Positions 49,621 through 61,540 of a stretch of 64,000 nucleotides of DNA are shown in pieces. Every line of letters begins with the position of its first letter. Positions within the stretch are counted from its first letter, which is position 1. The notes below the pieces were generated by a model that was not told the DNA's origin, made no database searches, and worked only from the letters and a program-made list of their open reading frames with translations. The DNA comes from Drosophila pseudoobscura (Eukaryota > Arthropoda > Insecta > Diptera > Drosophilidae), in NCBI RefSeq assembly GCF_009870125.1, contig NC_046681.1, positions 17,435,001 through 17,499,000 on the forward strand, in the 5' to 3' direction. Position numbers and translations under genes: made by a program.

Positions 49621-50364
49621 GGGCTTCCAAAAAATAACGGTATTAAGTGGTCTTGTGAGATATCACAATTCAGTAAAAAGCTTTTTATGGTCATTGTTAT
49701 CAGTTGTTTTTTCGATGGATGGTTTCACATCTGTCAAAAATTTCCACCGTTCCCCGAAGCTGTGCTGTGTGGGAAAATAATGTTAAACATAAAAAACATT
49801 GATGTTGACTTGGTCTTTGGAGGTTAATTTTCTTGCGACCAATTTGCTCTAGCAGCTATCAAAGAAAAATGGGCTGATGAAGCCTTATAATTTTAGATAC
49901 ATTCATCCGTCTGAGTGCCAAAAATTGTTTAAAATGTTTCATAATGGATATTCACCTTCGTTGAATTTTTGGTTAACAACAATAAAGTCATTTGCATCAA
50001 TATATGTATTCTTCTTTTTCCACTATTGTGCTAAGAATATAAAAGACAAAATAGGTATTGTAATTGTTAAAACGATGTACGTTTTATTAACCTATTGATT
50101 AAAGTTCAGCGACGCAACACTTTCGAGAGTGCCCTTTATGCACTGTCGTACTTCCGTATACATCATAGTGTTCCCTCAAGCGTAAAAAGAGAGGAAACCA
50201 GCTCAATTGAACATCAACATTTTAAAGAACCACTAAAATGAACTATTTTTACTTAACTGAACGTGGATTGTATTGTGACAATGAAAAATTGAGGAATAGT
50301 GTTGTATTCATTTTATAATTTATTTTAAAGTTATCGTTTTTAATCTCTAAATAAGAGAAATCAT
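49621..50364. other. AT-rich 5' flank of the ZAD-GATA gene
   Basis: AT-rich with no clear repeat. It presumably includes the promoter and 5' UTR of the gene starting near 50365-50410, but I see no defined motif. Confidence 0.4.
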
Positions 50365-53300
50365 ATGAAAGTTTATTTAAGAAGTGCATATACATATAAC
50401 TATTTAATTATGTATAATGTACCACACAAGTTTCATCAAGTTTGTCGATTGTGTCTCACGTTGGTTAATGAGTGCGATATATCCGAACTACAAATTTATA
50501 ATATCCCGACACGAAACAATAAAAAAGACAAATTCGACCACCATAAAAACGAAGGGATAAATGAACAAAAAAAGTCTTATAAATGTTTCTGCAATGCTCC
50601 AAGCCCAAATGTATGCAGCTGTGTAGATGATAACCTGCTATCAGTGATTTTGACCAATAATGAAACGGGTCAAAGCAAACCTCTTCATAAAACACAATAC
50701 ACACCGAGTGTGCCTTATGCAGACAAAACAACCACATTGTGCGGTAGTGAACAATATTCAACGCTTTTGGAGCCCGAAATTTCCGGTAGTTCAGTATTAA
50801 AAAATCAGTCGTCAAAGCAAACCACACTGAATCAAGAGAAAATAGAACGAACAAAAACAAACTCGGAAATTCAGATGGAGCACCGTTTACTCGATCAAGA
50901 TGATTTGGTTCCCGATAAACTAAAATCAAATTTATGCCAATCACTTCATACAATTAATAGCTACAGCCAAGAGCACAGAGATGACTCATCCTCACATATT
51001 ACATTTCAGATAATCAACTGTCTCTCTATTAAGGTAAGCAGATTTCAATTCAGCACAAATACAAACACAAATACAAATATACATTAATTGCGTACTCATA
51101 TGTACATGCGGTTAGAAATCTGCTGTGGTGTGTGCGAATCTGAAGCAGAATTATGTTAATATGTGTTCAACCATTTGTGTGTGTGTTATTTTTGTGATTA
51201 CGACATCACAAATCATAATAAGAGATGTAGGATTCCCATATTCTATGCAGCGTTAACAATTTCATTCACAGTTTCGTATGTACATACACGCATACATATG
51301 CACTTACATATTGATATACATATATTGATATCCCTTCTAATTTTAGTCAGGTGTTTGTAAAATCACAGAACGAAGATTTTCCGACAGTGTAAAGTATGTA
51401 CGTGTGTACATACATACTTGTATATGTATATATTTATACATGTAAATTATTGATCAGAATTAACGGCTGAATCGATCTTGGAAATGTTTATTTTTCCGAA
51501 GTTGGCCGGAGTTTTAAATGCACCTTGGAAACCATCATCGGAGCTCGAACACAAAAGTTATAAATATAGATCAGCACGACTAGGAGCGTGTATATACTCC
51601 CACTTAAGTCTGTTAACAAGAGTTTGCAAACCAGTCGTAGTTCGAGCGAACTATTTGTGCTCTCCTGAGTTTGGTTGGGACCAAGCCACCAATTTGTAAT
51701 GCTAATTCCAATAAGAACGATGGATGGCTCTATTTACGCGAGCAGTATCTTTAGTGATAGTATCGTTAAACAGTGAACAAATGGCCACGTTCATCAGGAC
51801 AACTTGGTCATTGATCAGTGATGGATTTCCTACGATAGCTCTGAGATATATCGCGGAAAGAGAAAGGATGCGCCTACATGAAGGGAAATATAGCACCGAA
51901 ATTAATAATATTGCTTGGTCTTGTCATGACAGATGGCCAAGCATGAAGAGAAAGAGGGGGAGTTGCGAGGCTGGTTAAATTTTTAGAGAATTACAAGCTG
52001 ATCAGCTGAAGACGGAATTAGCTGGGCGGTGCTTACCAACGAGAGGTTTGAAAGCCGAACTGGAGAGAACCTGCCTCAATGTAGAGGATTACGAGCTCTT
52101 GTATAAGCAATGCTCCAGGTCGACAGTTGAGAAGAACCAGACGTCGGCGGCCAACGGCAGATGGAGAATGATGAAGATGATGCAATAGACGATGTTTTAA
52201 ATGAGAAACCAAGTAGAGGTACGACAGGTCAAGATAAGTTGTAAGATCAAGGCGAGCTTTTTGAGGATCAAGAGAATCAACGACAACAGGTTATCGTGAA
52301 GATAAAGGATTAAGATTATGTTATAAAAGAAAAATAGGCGAACGTTGGCAATAAAACTCCAGGAAAACGTTCGGCGTCTGGATAGTCGTGGTGGAAAGTG
52401 GAAAGTCGACTCGAAAATCCTTTTTTAGATCTGCTCGAAGATCGAATCCGTCAATTGGAAGTGGGCGTCTCTTGAAACAACAGCTCAGCATCTAAGATTT
52501 TATAGATAGTATAAAAGCTTCCCCGAAGCAGTTAAAAACGTATGGGGAAGAAGTCAGTCAAGCATTGACCTTTGAAACATCACTGTTCTGCTTGTCCGAT
52601 AACAATAACGGATGAGTAGGAAGCCAATTAGACTTCAGTCTAATATTGAATCAGCCTTCTATGACGTAGCTTTGATTGGAGGCATTCCAATTACCTCCTG
52701 GTTGGCGTCTGTAGAGAAGATGTGGCCTCGTGGAGGTTCACATCTCGTGTAGAAGATGTGAAGCGACCTCCTGGGCCTGTGTTACAGCTGTGAACTTTAC
52801 TTTTTTAATCTCTTGGTTGACATGTGGCTACAGGAGCCGCTGGTGACTTCTTTATTGTCGTCGGGAACTTTCTTGCCGGGCTTTCTGCTGTCCTCAGCTT
52901 GGCACTCTTCCCCCGAGTGCCTTCGGAGGTCGTTTCCATAGACATCATCTAATTTCAACTTTGTAACTCGGGTCCATAGGCGTCGCTGTGATTCTTCGGC
53001 AAGCAAAAACTGTCTGGAGCACCTAAAGCTAAAGCTCCTTAATTTATGGCCAGGAGGAACAAATGAAAAATCAGTGGCTTTGACAGCGTAGCCACGCGCT
53101 TACTTATTCCGTGTCTCTCACACACTGTTCCCCGTGCAGTGTGCGCACTCTGGTGGAGTGGAACGAAATAAAACTTATTTTAAAGTTATTCAATTTTCGA
53201 CCGTACAACTAAATTTATTTATTATATTAATGTAAATTATGTTTTTTCAGCCATTTCCTAATGATGGGTTTCCCAACGTAATTTGTCGTGAATGCCGAGC

Positions 53301-56300
53301 CAAATTGGATTCATTTGGAAAATTTCGTACTATGGCACATAACTCTCACAACGCTTTAAAAGAATTTTTAGCTATATCCGAAACCCTAAAACTAGTAAGT
53401 TGTAATCTTAATTAAGATAAGTTCATTTTTAGATTAAAGGCCTATATAGGAAAATGTCTGTAGTCCGGTTGGTTTTACATTTCGTCTTTAGTCTTTATAA
53501 AAAACAACTATAATTACAAACATTTTGCTGGACAAAATAAAATAAATTCTCGGAGCCTTAAATGTTTATATTGAAAGAGATGCACTCCGAAGTAAAAATA
53601 CCCGGTTTGCGGAAAGATAATAACTAAACTACTCGTCCCTCTAATACAGTCATTGTCTGCGACGCAACTACCACACATTGCCGCAGTTGAACACTCTCGA
53701 CGCGCTCTCTCTTTATCTTGTCCCTTTTGATCCTCTCTGAGCGAGTCATCTCTCTTCCTACATACTTTCTCACTAACTCCTTCACAGAAATGGGACAGAC
53801 AGTGAACAATAACAAACGGTAAATTGTAAGGAAATAATATTAGGATCCGATCCCGTCTTTAGTTAGAAGGTCTGGATTCTGCCTTTGAAGAGCACCTTTG
53901 CCTTTGGAATCGACGGGATCAGCTCCCCCACAGAGCTTCCAACTGGAGCACATTCTGCACCAGCCACTGCCGCTTTGGGTTGTCATTACCCTTGAGGATC
54001 TTAACCCCGTCACCGACGTTTGGGTTGACATCCCATCCCGGGTTTGATCATTCGTCCGCTCCATAATTGGCCGAAATTGTACGTTGACTTTGGATACAGG
54101 TGCTTCTCATTCAATAAATAGAAGGGGCTTAGTTAATGGAAATGTAGCCGATATGACGGACGACATCATAATAGAATTAAATTTAATGACCCATTATTAC
54201 TTTACACTGGACTTGAAGTAACAAGTTCGGAGATATGACCCGATGAGGCCGAGACGAGAGAAGCGGAATAGACTACCAGCGACGTTAGGTCGCCACTCTC
54301 ACCGTCAGCGAGACGTTTCGAGTCCTCTCGTCAACCCACCTAATCGGTCGACGCACGAGGAGATTCAGTTTTCGGATGGTATTTTCCGGAACGCACCACC
54401 ACCGTTCGGGACGAACGAGATTATTTGGGGTGCAGTGTAATGAACGGTTGTAGGAAAAGAAAAACACAGGTTCCAAGTACCTGTTCCTGAGAAGGTTATT
54501 CTTCAGGGGCCCTCCAGGATGAAATGTATACTTGTACGTGGCCGTAGCTGCCAGAAGACTCGTCCTCTGAGACCTCGACCTCGACCTAGCTGAGAACTTT
54601 GACTTCCTCCTTCCTCCTCGGATGGAAACAAGTCTGATGCTCTTCGGTGCTGTACTTAAATGTGAAAATTTTACAAGTTGTTACCCATAGCAAGCAGTCT
54701 GAGGTCTGTACAGTTATGGAAGGTAACAAGAGCCTCATGAATCCGCCGTAACTTAAGGCGTTGCTTAATTGCTTTAAACCAAGTGCACAGTTTTTTGCGA
54801 GTGACAATATCTCCCCCCATATTATTTTAATCATATGTAATATTCTGTTTTATATGTAGTACTCATAGAGTATAAGGTAATATTAAATTCGCGTAAGGCT
54901 CTTGTATACCATTACTTATTTGAACTTGCTTTGACAAACGTATCTGTATTTTTCGCAGGACACTAACGATTTGGAAATGCAGCTTGATACAGTTTTAAAG
55001 TCTTCGTCGGAGGCAATAGCAGCTAAGGCCCTGACTGAGCTCAGCACTTTTTCTCAACATAAGTACGACAAAAAGAAAGTAGATTCCACTTTTCAGACAA
55101 CTTTTGATCGAAGTTTTGAGAGTAGAACTCAAGATATGCAAACCCATACCCATATATTACATCCGAGTCTTTTTCAATCAACCAATATGGAAAGTGATGA
55201 GATTAAAACGCAAGCAAAATGTATGTCTGGGCCACCAATACATGACCGATTCGACTCAACATTTCACAAAGATTCTGACATTGAACAGTTTCAAAGCTTG
55301 CAACAGCAACTGGAGACTGCAGCAGTTCTTATGGATATAAGTAAAAAAATTGTAATTTCACCTCCGTGCTCGAATCCTCAATCTCCACGTAGCTCTGCAG
55401 TTATTGATACAAGTATTAAAAGTTCTGTGATAAAATCAAAACGTCCATCAAAAAAGAATGCTTTGTATGAAGGAGTTGAAATTGACCTTTCCGTTAAAAA
55501 GAAAAGGAATGATTATTCGAATCAAAGAAACTCAATCCCAATAAACAATTTTTGCCAAACTCCAATACAGTCACATAGAAGTGAAGAGGATCTTCAGAAC
55601 TACAGTATTACCATTACCCAACGTGCTGGGTCAGATTACAAACATACACCAACAGTAAAAACGAATAGCAGTTCCTTATTAGATTCTGGTGACAGTTCTG
55701 ACTCTCACAAATTGGAAATGGACATAACATCTTCAATCAACGATAGAAAGACCCCCGACAGTGTGAGCTCGGATCACGCAACCGACGCAGCTACCACTCA
55801 ACTCTGGCAAGCTCTGGCACGATCAGCTGGTAAGTTCAATTATAAGTATCACATAGGGCAAACTGTCTTGAAATACTCAAGTAATCAACATACACTCTCC
55901 CCTAATGCATACCTTTACATATAGCAGTCGTAAATACTTCCTACTGAGCGAAGGAACTTCACAGTAAACAAAGTGCAAACAGCTGATGCAATATTCAAGG
56001 CAATCCTGTGTATTTTTCGCGCTGCACAGCAATTTTGTGCGCTCAACAGCACATTTGTGTGCTTAGCAGCACCCTATTTCTGGTCGTCAACTTTTTTTGG
56101 AACGACAATCAACCGGCATTCAAAGTCAAAGTCGAGAAACCGACCGTGGAATTATCGACTACAATACCCCAGACTCAAAATAATGTCAGAAGGCATGCTT
56201 TTTGGACGGTAATTAATTTGAAATCTGTTCTTTGAAATCTTTGTTGATTTATCATCAGTCGAAAGTTGAGAAAGTATAACAGTTTCAAAGATATTGCTGG

Positions 56301-58021
56301 TTTTTCACATTTTCCATTATAAAACGTTCCCCGTTGTGAGTCTCAGCTACGGCCGTGACTCTACTGTTATACCCGATGCTCAGTCAGTTTGGCACACATA
56401 GATGTAGTTATATTTCTATAGTTCTGCGTGAAAAACTGAGTTACTTACATACTCTCCTAGTAGTACGACAAAATGTAATAAATACTGAGGGGTATAATTT
56501 TCATAGCAGCCTGATTTTAAATATGCCATTCAACCCTTTTAGCTAAAAACAAGGGAGAAGATGCGAAAGAGATGCTACGTAACATAATGAGTCAGCCTTT
56601 CGTATTTCCAGTGCCGTCAACAGTATCATTTACAAAAGTACCTGAAGAACCCATAGCGCTATTGAAGGTAACTGAAATCCGATGGTGTTCGTTTTTTGTT
56701 AAAAAACAAAAAATATATTTTTATTTGTAGGACCTATCAGAGGCTCAATCCAGCAAATTGAAAACATGCAGAAGAAAACAAAGTTTTCCCACTAAAACGG
56801 ATTGCAGCGATGCAAATAATGAAAAGGGGACAGAGACTTACAATCATTCAGATTTCGAGCCAGAAGAAACAAAAGATAAAAAGGTATGCACCTTGTAAAT
56901 AAACTGCAAATATATATTTTAATTTAAGTTATACATTTATAGAACATCAACATTTTTAATGCCCTACCTGGCGCCCAAAAAGACATGTCATGTTCTAACT
57001 GTGGAACTCTCACCACCACGATTTGGAGGCGAAGTGCTCGAGGAGAAATGGTGTGCAATGCCTGTGGATTATATTTCAAGCTTCACGGAATCAACAGACC
57101 ACATTCAATGAGACGCGATACTATACACACTAGACGCAGGCGTCCTAAAGAATTGGAGAGATCTAAAAAAAGTAAGTAATTAAAAGAAAGCAATGCAAGC
57201 TTTTAGCATATGCTTCAATTGAATGCCAGAATCCATACCGTTGTCCTCAAAAGCAGCTTCACTATGAACGATAATGATAATCTCTTATTGAAACAAGAAA
57301 ATATAGCTGAGAGCCGAAGCTCCAGATATACATGCACCTTTATCGTTCGTAGCGAAGTTCCAACCCGGTAGCTTAATGCGAAACCATTCACATTCTTTTA
57401 TGCCCGATACTCAAAAGTAGTGTAGGCCTTGATCTCAGAGACTATATAGGTTAGTGCCACCAAATTTTGTATTCAGTCTCCTGTGTTATCCCACTGTTAC
57501 AAATGTATTTATTAACTAAGCAAGTATGTTACTAGATGAGCAGGATTATATGTAATTCCTTAATTCAAACGCAATACGTTGAAATAAGTTATAAGATAAT
57601 TCAAGACGGTATTTTCATTTCTTATTCTGTTTACAGAACAAAAGCAAATATCTTGCTCTTCAATAGAACAAACGAAGCTTGATTTCTTGAATTCTCAAGA
57701 TACAATTAACATTTCCGGCCTTGTTTTAAATGTAAGTATGTAATAGTTTCTGTTGAATGCTTTACATTTTCTAAAAATGGTTTTTAACGAATCCATCGTT
57801 TACTGATACACACAACGTAGTTGAGAAATTCATTCTTGATTCCATTTCAGAAATGCAAAAAGGAAATTGATGAAACCGAAACTGCAGCAGCACTCAAAAA
57901 CATTTTATTAAAAGGCAAAAAGTCGAATTGCTTGTCGTCGTTTAATGACAGCTGTGAAACTGCGGAATTGACTGTACCGCTTAATCTTGTTTCCAGTGAA
58001 AATAATGCGAAGTTCACATAA
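50365..58021 (+). CDS. GATAd: ZAD plus GATA zinc-finger transcription factor, GATAd-like
   Basis: Exons are 50365-51033, 53251-53394, 54959-55829, 56543-56667, 56731-56883, 56943-57171, 57637-57731 and 57851-58021; phases agree and give 818 aa, near the size I recall for fly GATAd. A second in-frame Met at 50410 (803 aa) is an equally good start. The N-terminus has the first half of a ZAD domain (HQVCRLCL, Cys27/Cys30); the second half ([17 protein letters not shown], Cys235/Cys238) is in exon 2, about 200 residues later. A single GATA finger lies in exon 6 (CSNC at about 670, then 17 residues, then CNAC) followed by the basic [15 protein letters not shown] tail. The rest is Ser/Thr-rich. It should bind WGATAR DNA in the nucleus; the ZAD normally dimerises. 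Introns 1 and 2 hold retrotransposon debris. Confidence 0.85.
51480..54830 (+). mobile_element. Degenerate LTR retrotransposon debris in introns 1 and 2 of the GATA gene
   Basis: At 51987-52072 the plus strand encodes [20 protein letters not shown], a SAP-like helix-extended-helix pattern as found in gag of some retroelements, following an interrupted frame from 51724. At about 54085-54130 it encodes [11 protein letters not shown], the active-site DTGA of a retroviral-type aspartic protease, followed by a stop-interrupted stretch. The gene's exon 2 (53251-53394) lies between the two pieces, so either two separate insertions or unrelated debris is involved. Long terminal repeats are not clearly paired. 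Confidence 0.45.
55830..56542 (+). other. Intron 3 of the GATA gene with a DINE-1 end
   Basis: A 0.7-kb intron. At about 56320-56400 it has AACGTTCCCCGTTGTGAG, then TGTTATACCCGATGCTCAGTC, the diagnostic right-end blocks of DINE-1. The remainder is unremarkable. Confidence 0.6.
57172..57636 (+). other. Intron 6 of the GATA gene with a DINE-1 fragment
   Basis: At about 57400-57500 it carries CCCGATACTCAAAAGTAGTG, then AGACTATATAGGTTAGTGCC and CTCCTGTGTTATC, matching the internal DINE-1 blocks in order. It is truncated and non-coding. Confidence 0.6.
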
Positions 58022-58750
58022 AACGCCAAAAATATTCGTGTTTTAGAATGCAACCCGTTAACACAAATTGTTTTATTTATTAACTCTCGCAGAACGGAAA
58101 TAAAAGGTGTAGAATTAATTATTCCTATATATTATAAATATAAGTTTAATCCTTTAAAACTAAATTTGATTCATTTTTATCATTAGAAACTAATACCAAA
58201 ATACTTCTAAAATAAGATTACATAAAATTTGTTCTTGTAAGTTAATCTTTTAAAATAATATCACAATAAAAAACTTAGGCATTAAACAAGGACATAAATA
58301 CTTAATGCAACTAATAAAAATAAAAACTTTTATTGATATTTATTATAACCATTTTACAGTATTTTCAATATTTTAAAACCACTACTTGGTTCTATGGATA
58401 TTACATTGGATTTTAACAATGATTTATTTAGCTTTCAACGAAATTTAAAATTTATAAAGTTACAAAAAATTGTTTAAATCTCTTGCCTATATGAAAATCA
58501 TGTGATAATATAATAATCTCCATAAACATTTTAATAGTAAAACTATGCAAAAAGCAATAATAACATAATGCAAAATTTTCAAGGAAATATTTAAATTGTA
58601 TACAATTATAAGACATTTTAATTTAAAAAACTATATGCTGTTTTCGAACCTATATAAATCTAACTAAATTAAGGTCTTCAAATTACAATAAGATACAAGA
58701 TTAATGCACATTTATTTTTTCAAATATAATACTCCAAACAAATTTTAAAA
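58022..58750. other. AT-rich 3' flank of the GATA gene
   Basis: Strongly AT-rich. It has several AATAAA-like hexamers (for example near 58265 and 58318) that could serve polyadenylation. There is no coding signal. Confidence 0.5.
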
Positions 58751-58779
58751 GTTCCAAAAACTTGTTCTTTATTTTTGCG

Positions 58780-60680
58780 ACTTGAACGCGTTTTCTCCAC
58801 GCCTTTTTTTTCAACGCAAATTAGTCCCACAACGGTAATGTTGGAACCGGAAGACGGAAATGCTCATAGCTCATGTATGCCGGGAAACATTAAACCTTCA
58901 AAAGTTATGAGCTACGCACAGAAGTCTTTGCTACATAGGGATAGCCAAAATTCATTAGCCACAGATCTTCGCAGAAGATCCCAGCTCTCGTCCCTTCGGT
59001 TGTCTTTGAGCCGTCAGTGAAGATAGAAAGCTCGTTCTGCCTAAGGGCAGTGTTTCGCTTCCCTGACTCCGTGTCCAATATATGCCCACTATAATTTATT
59101 TCCCACGAAAGCTCTGGCACGCAGTTATTCCGCGCAACTGTTCCACTCTCTTCCATACACAGCATAATCGCGTGGTTGTAAGGCTTGAACCCTGAGGTGC
59201 TCGGTGTTCTGTTTCCAGGACAGTTTAGAGTCGAGGAAGATAGCTTCGCTCGATAGCTTGAGTCTCATTCCACCAATTGCGGGTAGCTTGAAACTAGGTA
59301 TCTTATATTTTCGTGAGATCGGCCATAGTTCAGTTTTCTGAGGGTTCACCCCTGGAACGTTCTGGCGTGCCCATCTAGCGGTCGTTCCAAGTGCGGATTC
59401 CAGAAGTTCTAGCTGGAAACAGCTTCAGCCATCTGGCTACCGCCGTGTGTGTGCCAATCTTGTCCAATGCGGCCATTGTTGACTCGATCCTGAAGTCTTT
59501 GAAGGCTCCTTCTATGGCTCCTCTGATCTGTAATTTAGGTACAAAAGTTGAGCTGCGCCGAACAATCGTTCGTTGAGCCCAGTTCTTATGTGTAAATCCA
59601 TTAGGAGTTTAAAGATTCTCTGTTGCCATGGTGTGCAAGTAGGTATAAGCATGCCACATGGCTATTCTGTAGGGACTGAATGATTTAATGGCGCATGTGA
59701 TCTTCTCTGGTACGTCTTGTCCTGTCTCTCGTACGAGATAGTCAATTTCCACTCCCTGTTTTCGCTCTACGTCGCTGGTTGCGCCGCCGGTAAAATCCGA
59801 GCAACCAGGAATGTGGGCTTTCATACGGAGGTTCAGGTTGTGCAGCCGGCCAGGTGGGGTTGGCGGCTTTGACCGTACTCTTCGTAGCATTGAGGCCCAT
59901 AAGGTGCTTCCTATCATCCCATGCCAAAGAATATGCGCCAGCTCCTAGCAAGGAGCTTAGCGAGTCTTTCCTGACCAGAATTCCTTGACGTTCACTATGG
60001 CTTGCGCTCTGTTCACGGCCGGGCTTTGAGCTTTGATAAGGACGAGTGTGTCAACGTCCGTTTTGATCGGAATAGGGATCCACCACTTCATGATCGTTTT
60101 CCTTGGATTCTGATCCGTGGGGACTACGCAGAGTGCCGCTCCTAGACAAAGGTTACCAAAGTCTTGAACTGTGCTTTGGAGAGACTCAAGAGTTTCCACG
60201 TTACCACAGGCCACTGCATGGGCTCCCTTGTACCACTCGATACCACACTAGCTTACAAACGGGTTGTCTGCACAAACAACGCTCAGGATTTCCGATTCTT
60301 TCCCTCCGTATGACCACTGTCGATGATGGGTATGCTATTTTCATGCTTTTCGGTTCTGATGCTTTTGTGAAGTAGTCCGTCTTCTGCCGCTTGGATATAA
60401 GCTTCGGCCAGTCGGTTCCACAGGTATCTTTTGTCCAGAAGGTGTTGGTGGTGTATTTGCGCTCTGCGGTCTGGTCTTTCCCTTCTGTTTTTTGGTGAGC
60501 TTTTTCCTCCCTTGCGCTTTCGCAGACAACAAGGCAACTTGGTTCAACCAATTTTTTTTCATTTTCGGGGAGCCATATCTGTACTTTCCGGTAAGATCCA
60601 TCATACACTCACATATGTTTCTGTGTGTGTAACTTCTGTTGTGGAGCCCGTACCCATTACGTTACTTTTGTCATCTGAAT
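58780..60680 (-). mobile_element. Internally deleted LINE (LOA/R1-like) on the minus strand
   Basis: Read from high to low coordinate: ORF1-like frames (60608-59957), endonuclease-region frames (59951-59609), then a reverse-transcriptase end containing NPQKTELWPISRKYKIPSF and FLDSKLSWK (59349-59190), and an RNase H-like FTDGSKTTEGTRAGIF (about 59010-58960). The order fits a LINE with RNase H, as in LOA/I-type elements. Most of the reverse transcriptase is missing and frames are broken. Note the FTDGSK block, which is the first catalytic Asp region of RNase H. Confidence 0.7.
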
Positions 60681-61500
60681 AAGGTGTTAGTTTTGGGACT
60701 CTTCTCTCAAATCTCTTGATGCTGAACCACCATGAGGTGTACCTCTATGTGATCCTTTACCATGGAAGCGATGCGCCACTCTGATTACACCCGTCTAAAA
60801 CTTTAAAGGGTCTAAGTCCAGCATGCTGATTGTTGTTGTTGATTGCTGATTTGACATCACTCCCCCCCAAATCATTCGTGATGTGTAACTCCAACAGGTT
60901 TTCCAAAGTTTTCAATAGAAAGAAGGTAAGGGTTATCGAATTATCGGCTTGGGGATCATAAGGCTACACTTTCCTGCCCTTGGAAGGAAGAAAACTCGTG
61001 AGATTGTCTATTGAATAGGGAAATACTCTGCCATGGGTTAATCACCTTTTTGTTCACCTGCATCATGGCTGAGAATATTCCGTCCAGTCCAGGTGTTCTT
61101 ATGCTAACTTTCTCTTATCAGATCTGCCGGTGGATGTTATTTCTCGGTTGCTAGGTCATAATGCTTGTTCGCTTCTGTGTTCTCGGTGCAGCCTGGGAAT
61201 TGGGATTCCATTAGTCTTGTTAGGGCTTCTTTACTAAGCGCTGTCCACTGTTCATCATCTAGCTTGATTTGACTGAGTATAGTGCGATACTTTGAAAGCA
61301 ACTTCCGAAGTTTCGGAATTTCCTTCTTGTAGCTCTTGAGTTGTGCTCTGTATTCATAGTTGATAATGTCTTCGTTCGCTTGTTTGTCGATCTTAAAGAG
61401 ATCTTTGAGTTTGGAGAGTTTCTCTTTGGAGAGACAGATCTCGGGAATACCAGAATCGAATGCTTTACTAAAATCTCTGTAAATGCCAACAGCCTAATAA
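60681..61500 (-). mobile_element. LINE fragment: endonuclease-RT linker and RT start
   Basis: The minus-strand translation of about 61260-61060 includes KEALTRLMESQFPGC and then TPGLDGIFSAMMQVNKKV, the PG-x-D-GI entry of non-LTR reverse transcriptase. Farther on is a SLMIPKP string (motif IPKP). This is the part missing from the neighbouring element at 58780-60680, yet it lies on that element's 5' side, so it is a separate or rearranged copy. Confidence 0.65.
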
Positions 61501-61540
61501 ATCATAACCAAAATCTGCAATAGTTTGCGGCGCATACTAT

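Noticed and set aside
50465..50953. 162-codon frame antisense to exon 1 of the GATA gene
   Set aside because: It overlaps a well-supported exon on the other strand and has the Cys/Leu/Phe-rich content of a reverse-frame shadow.
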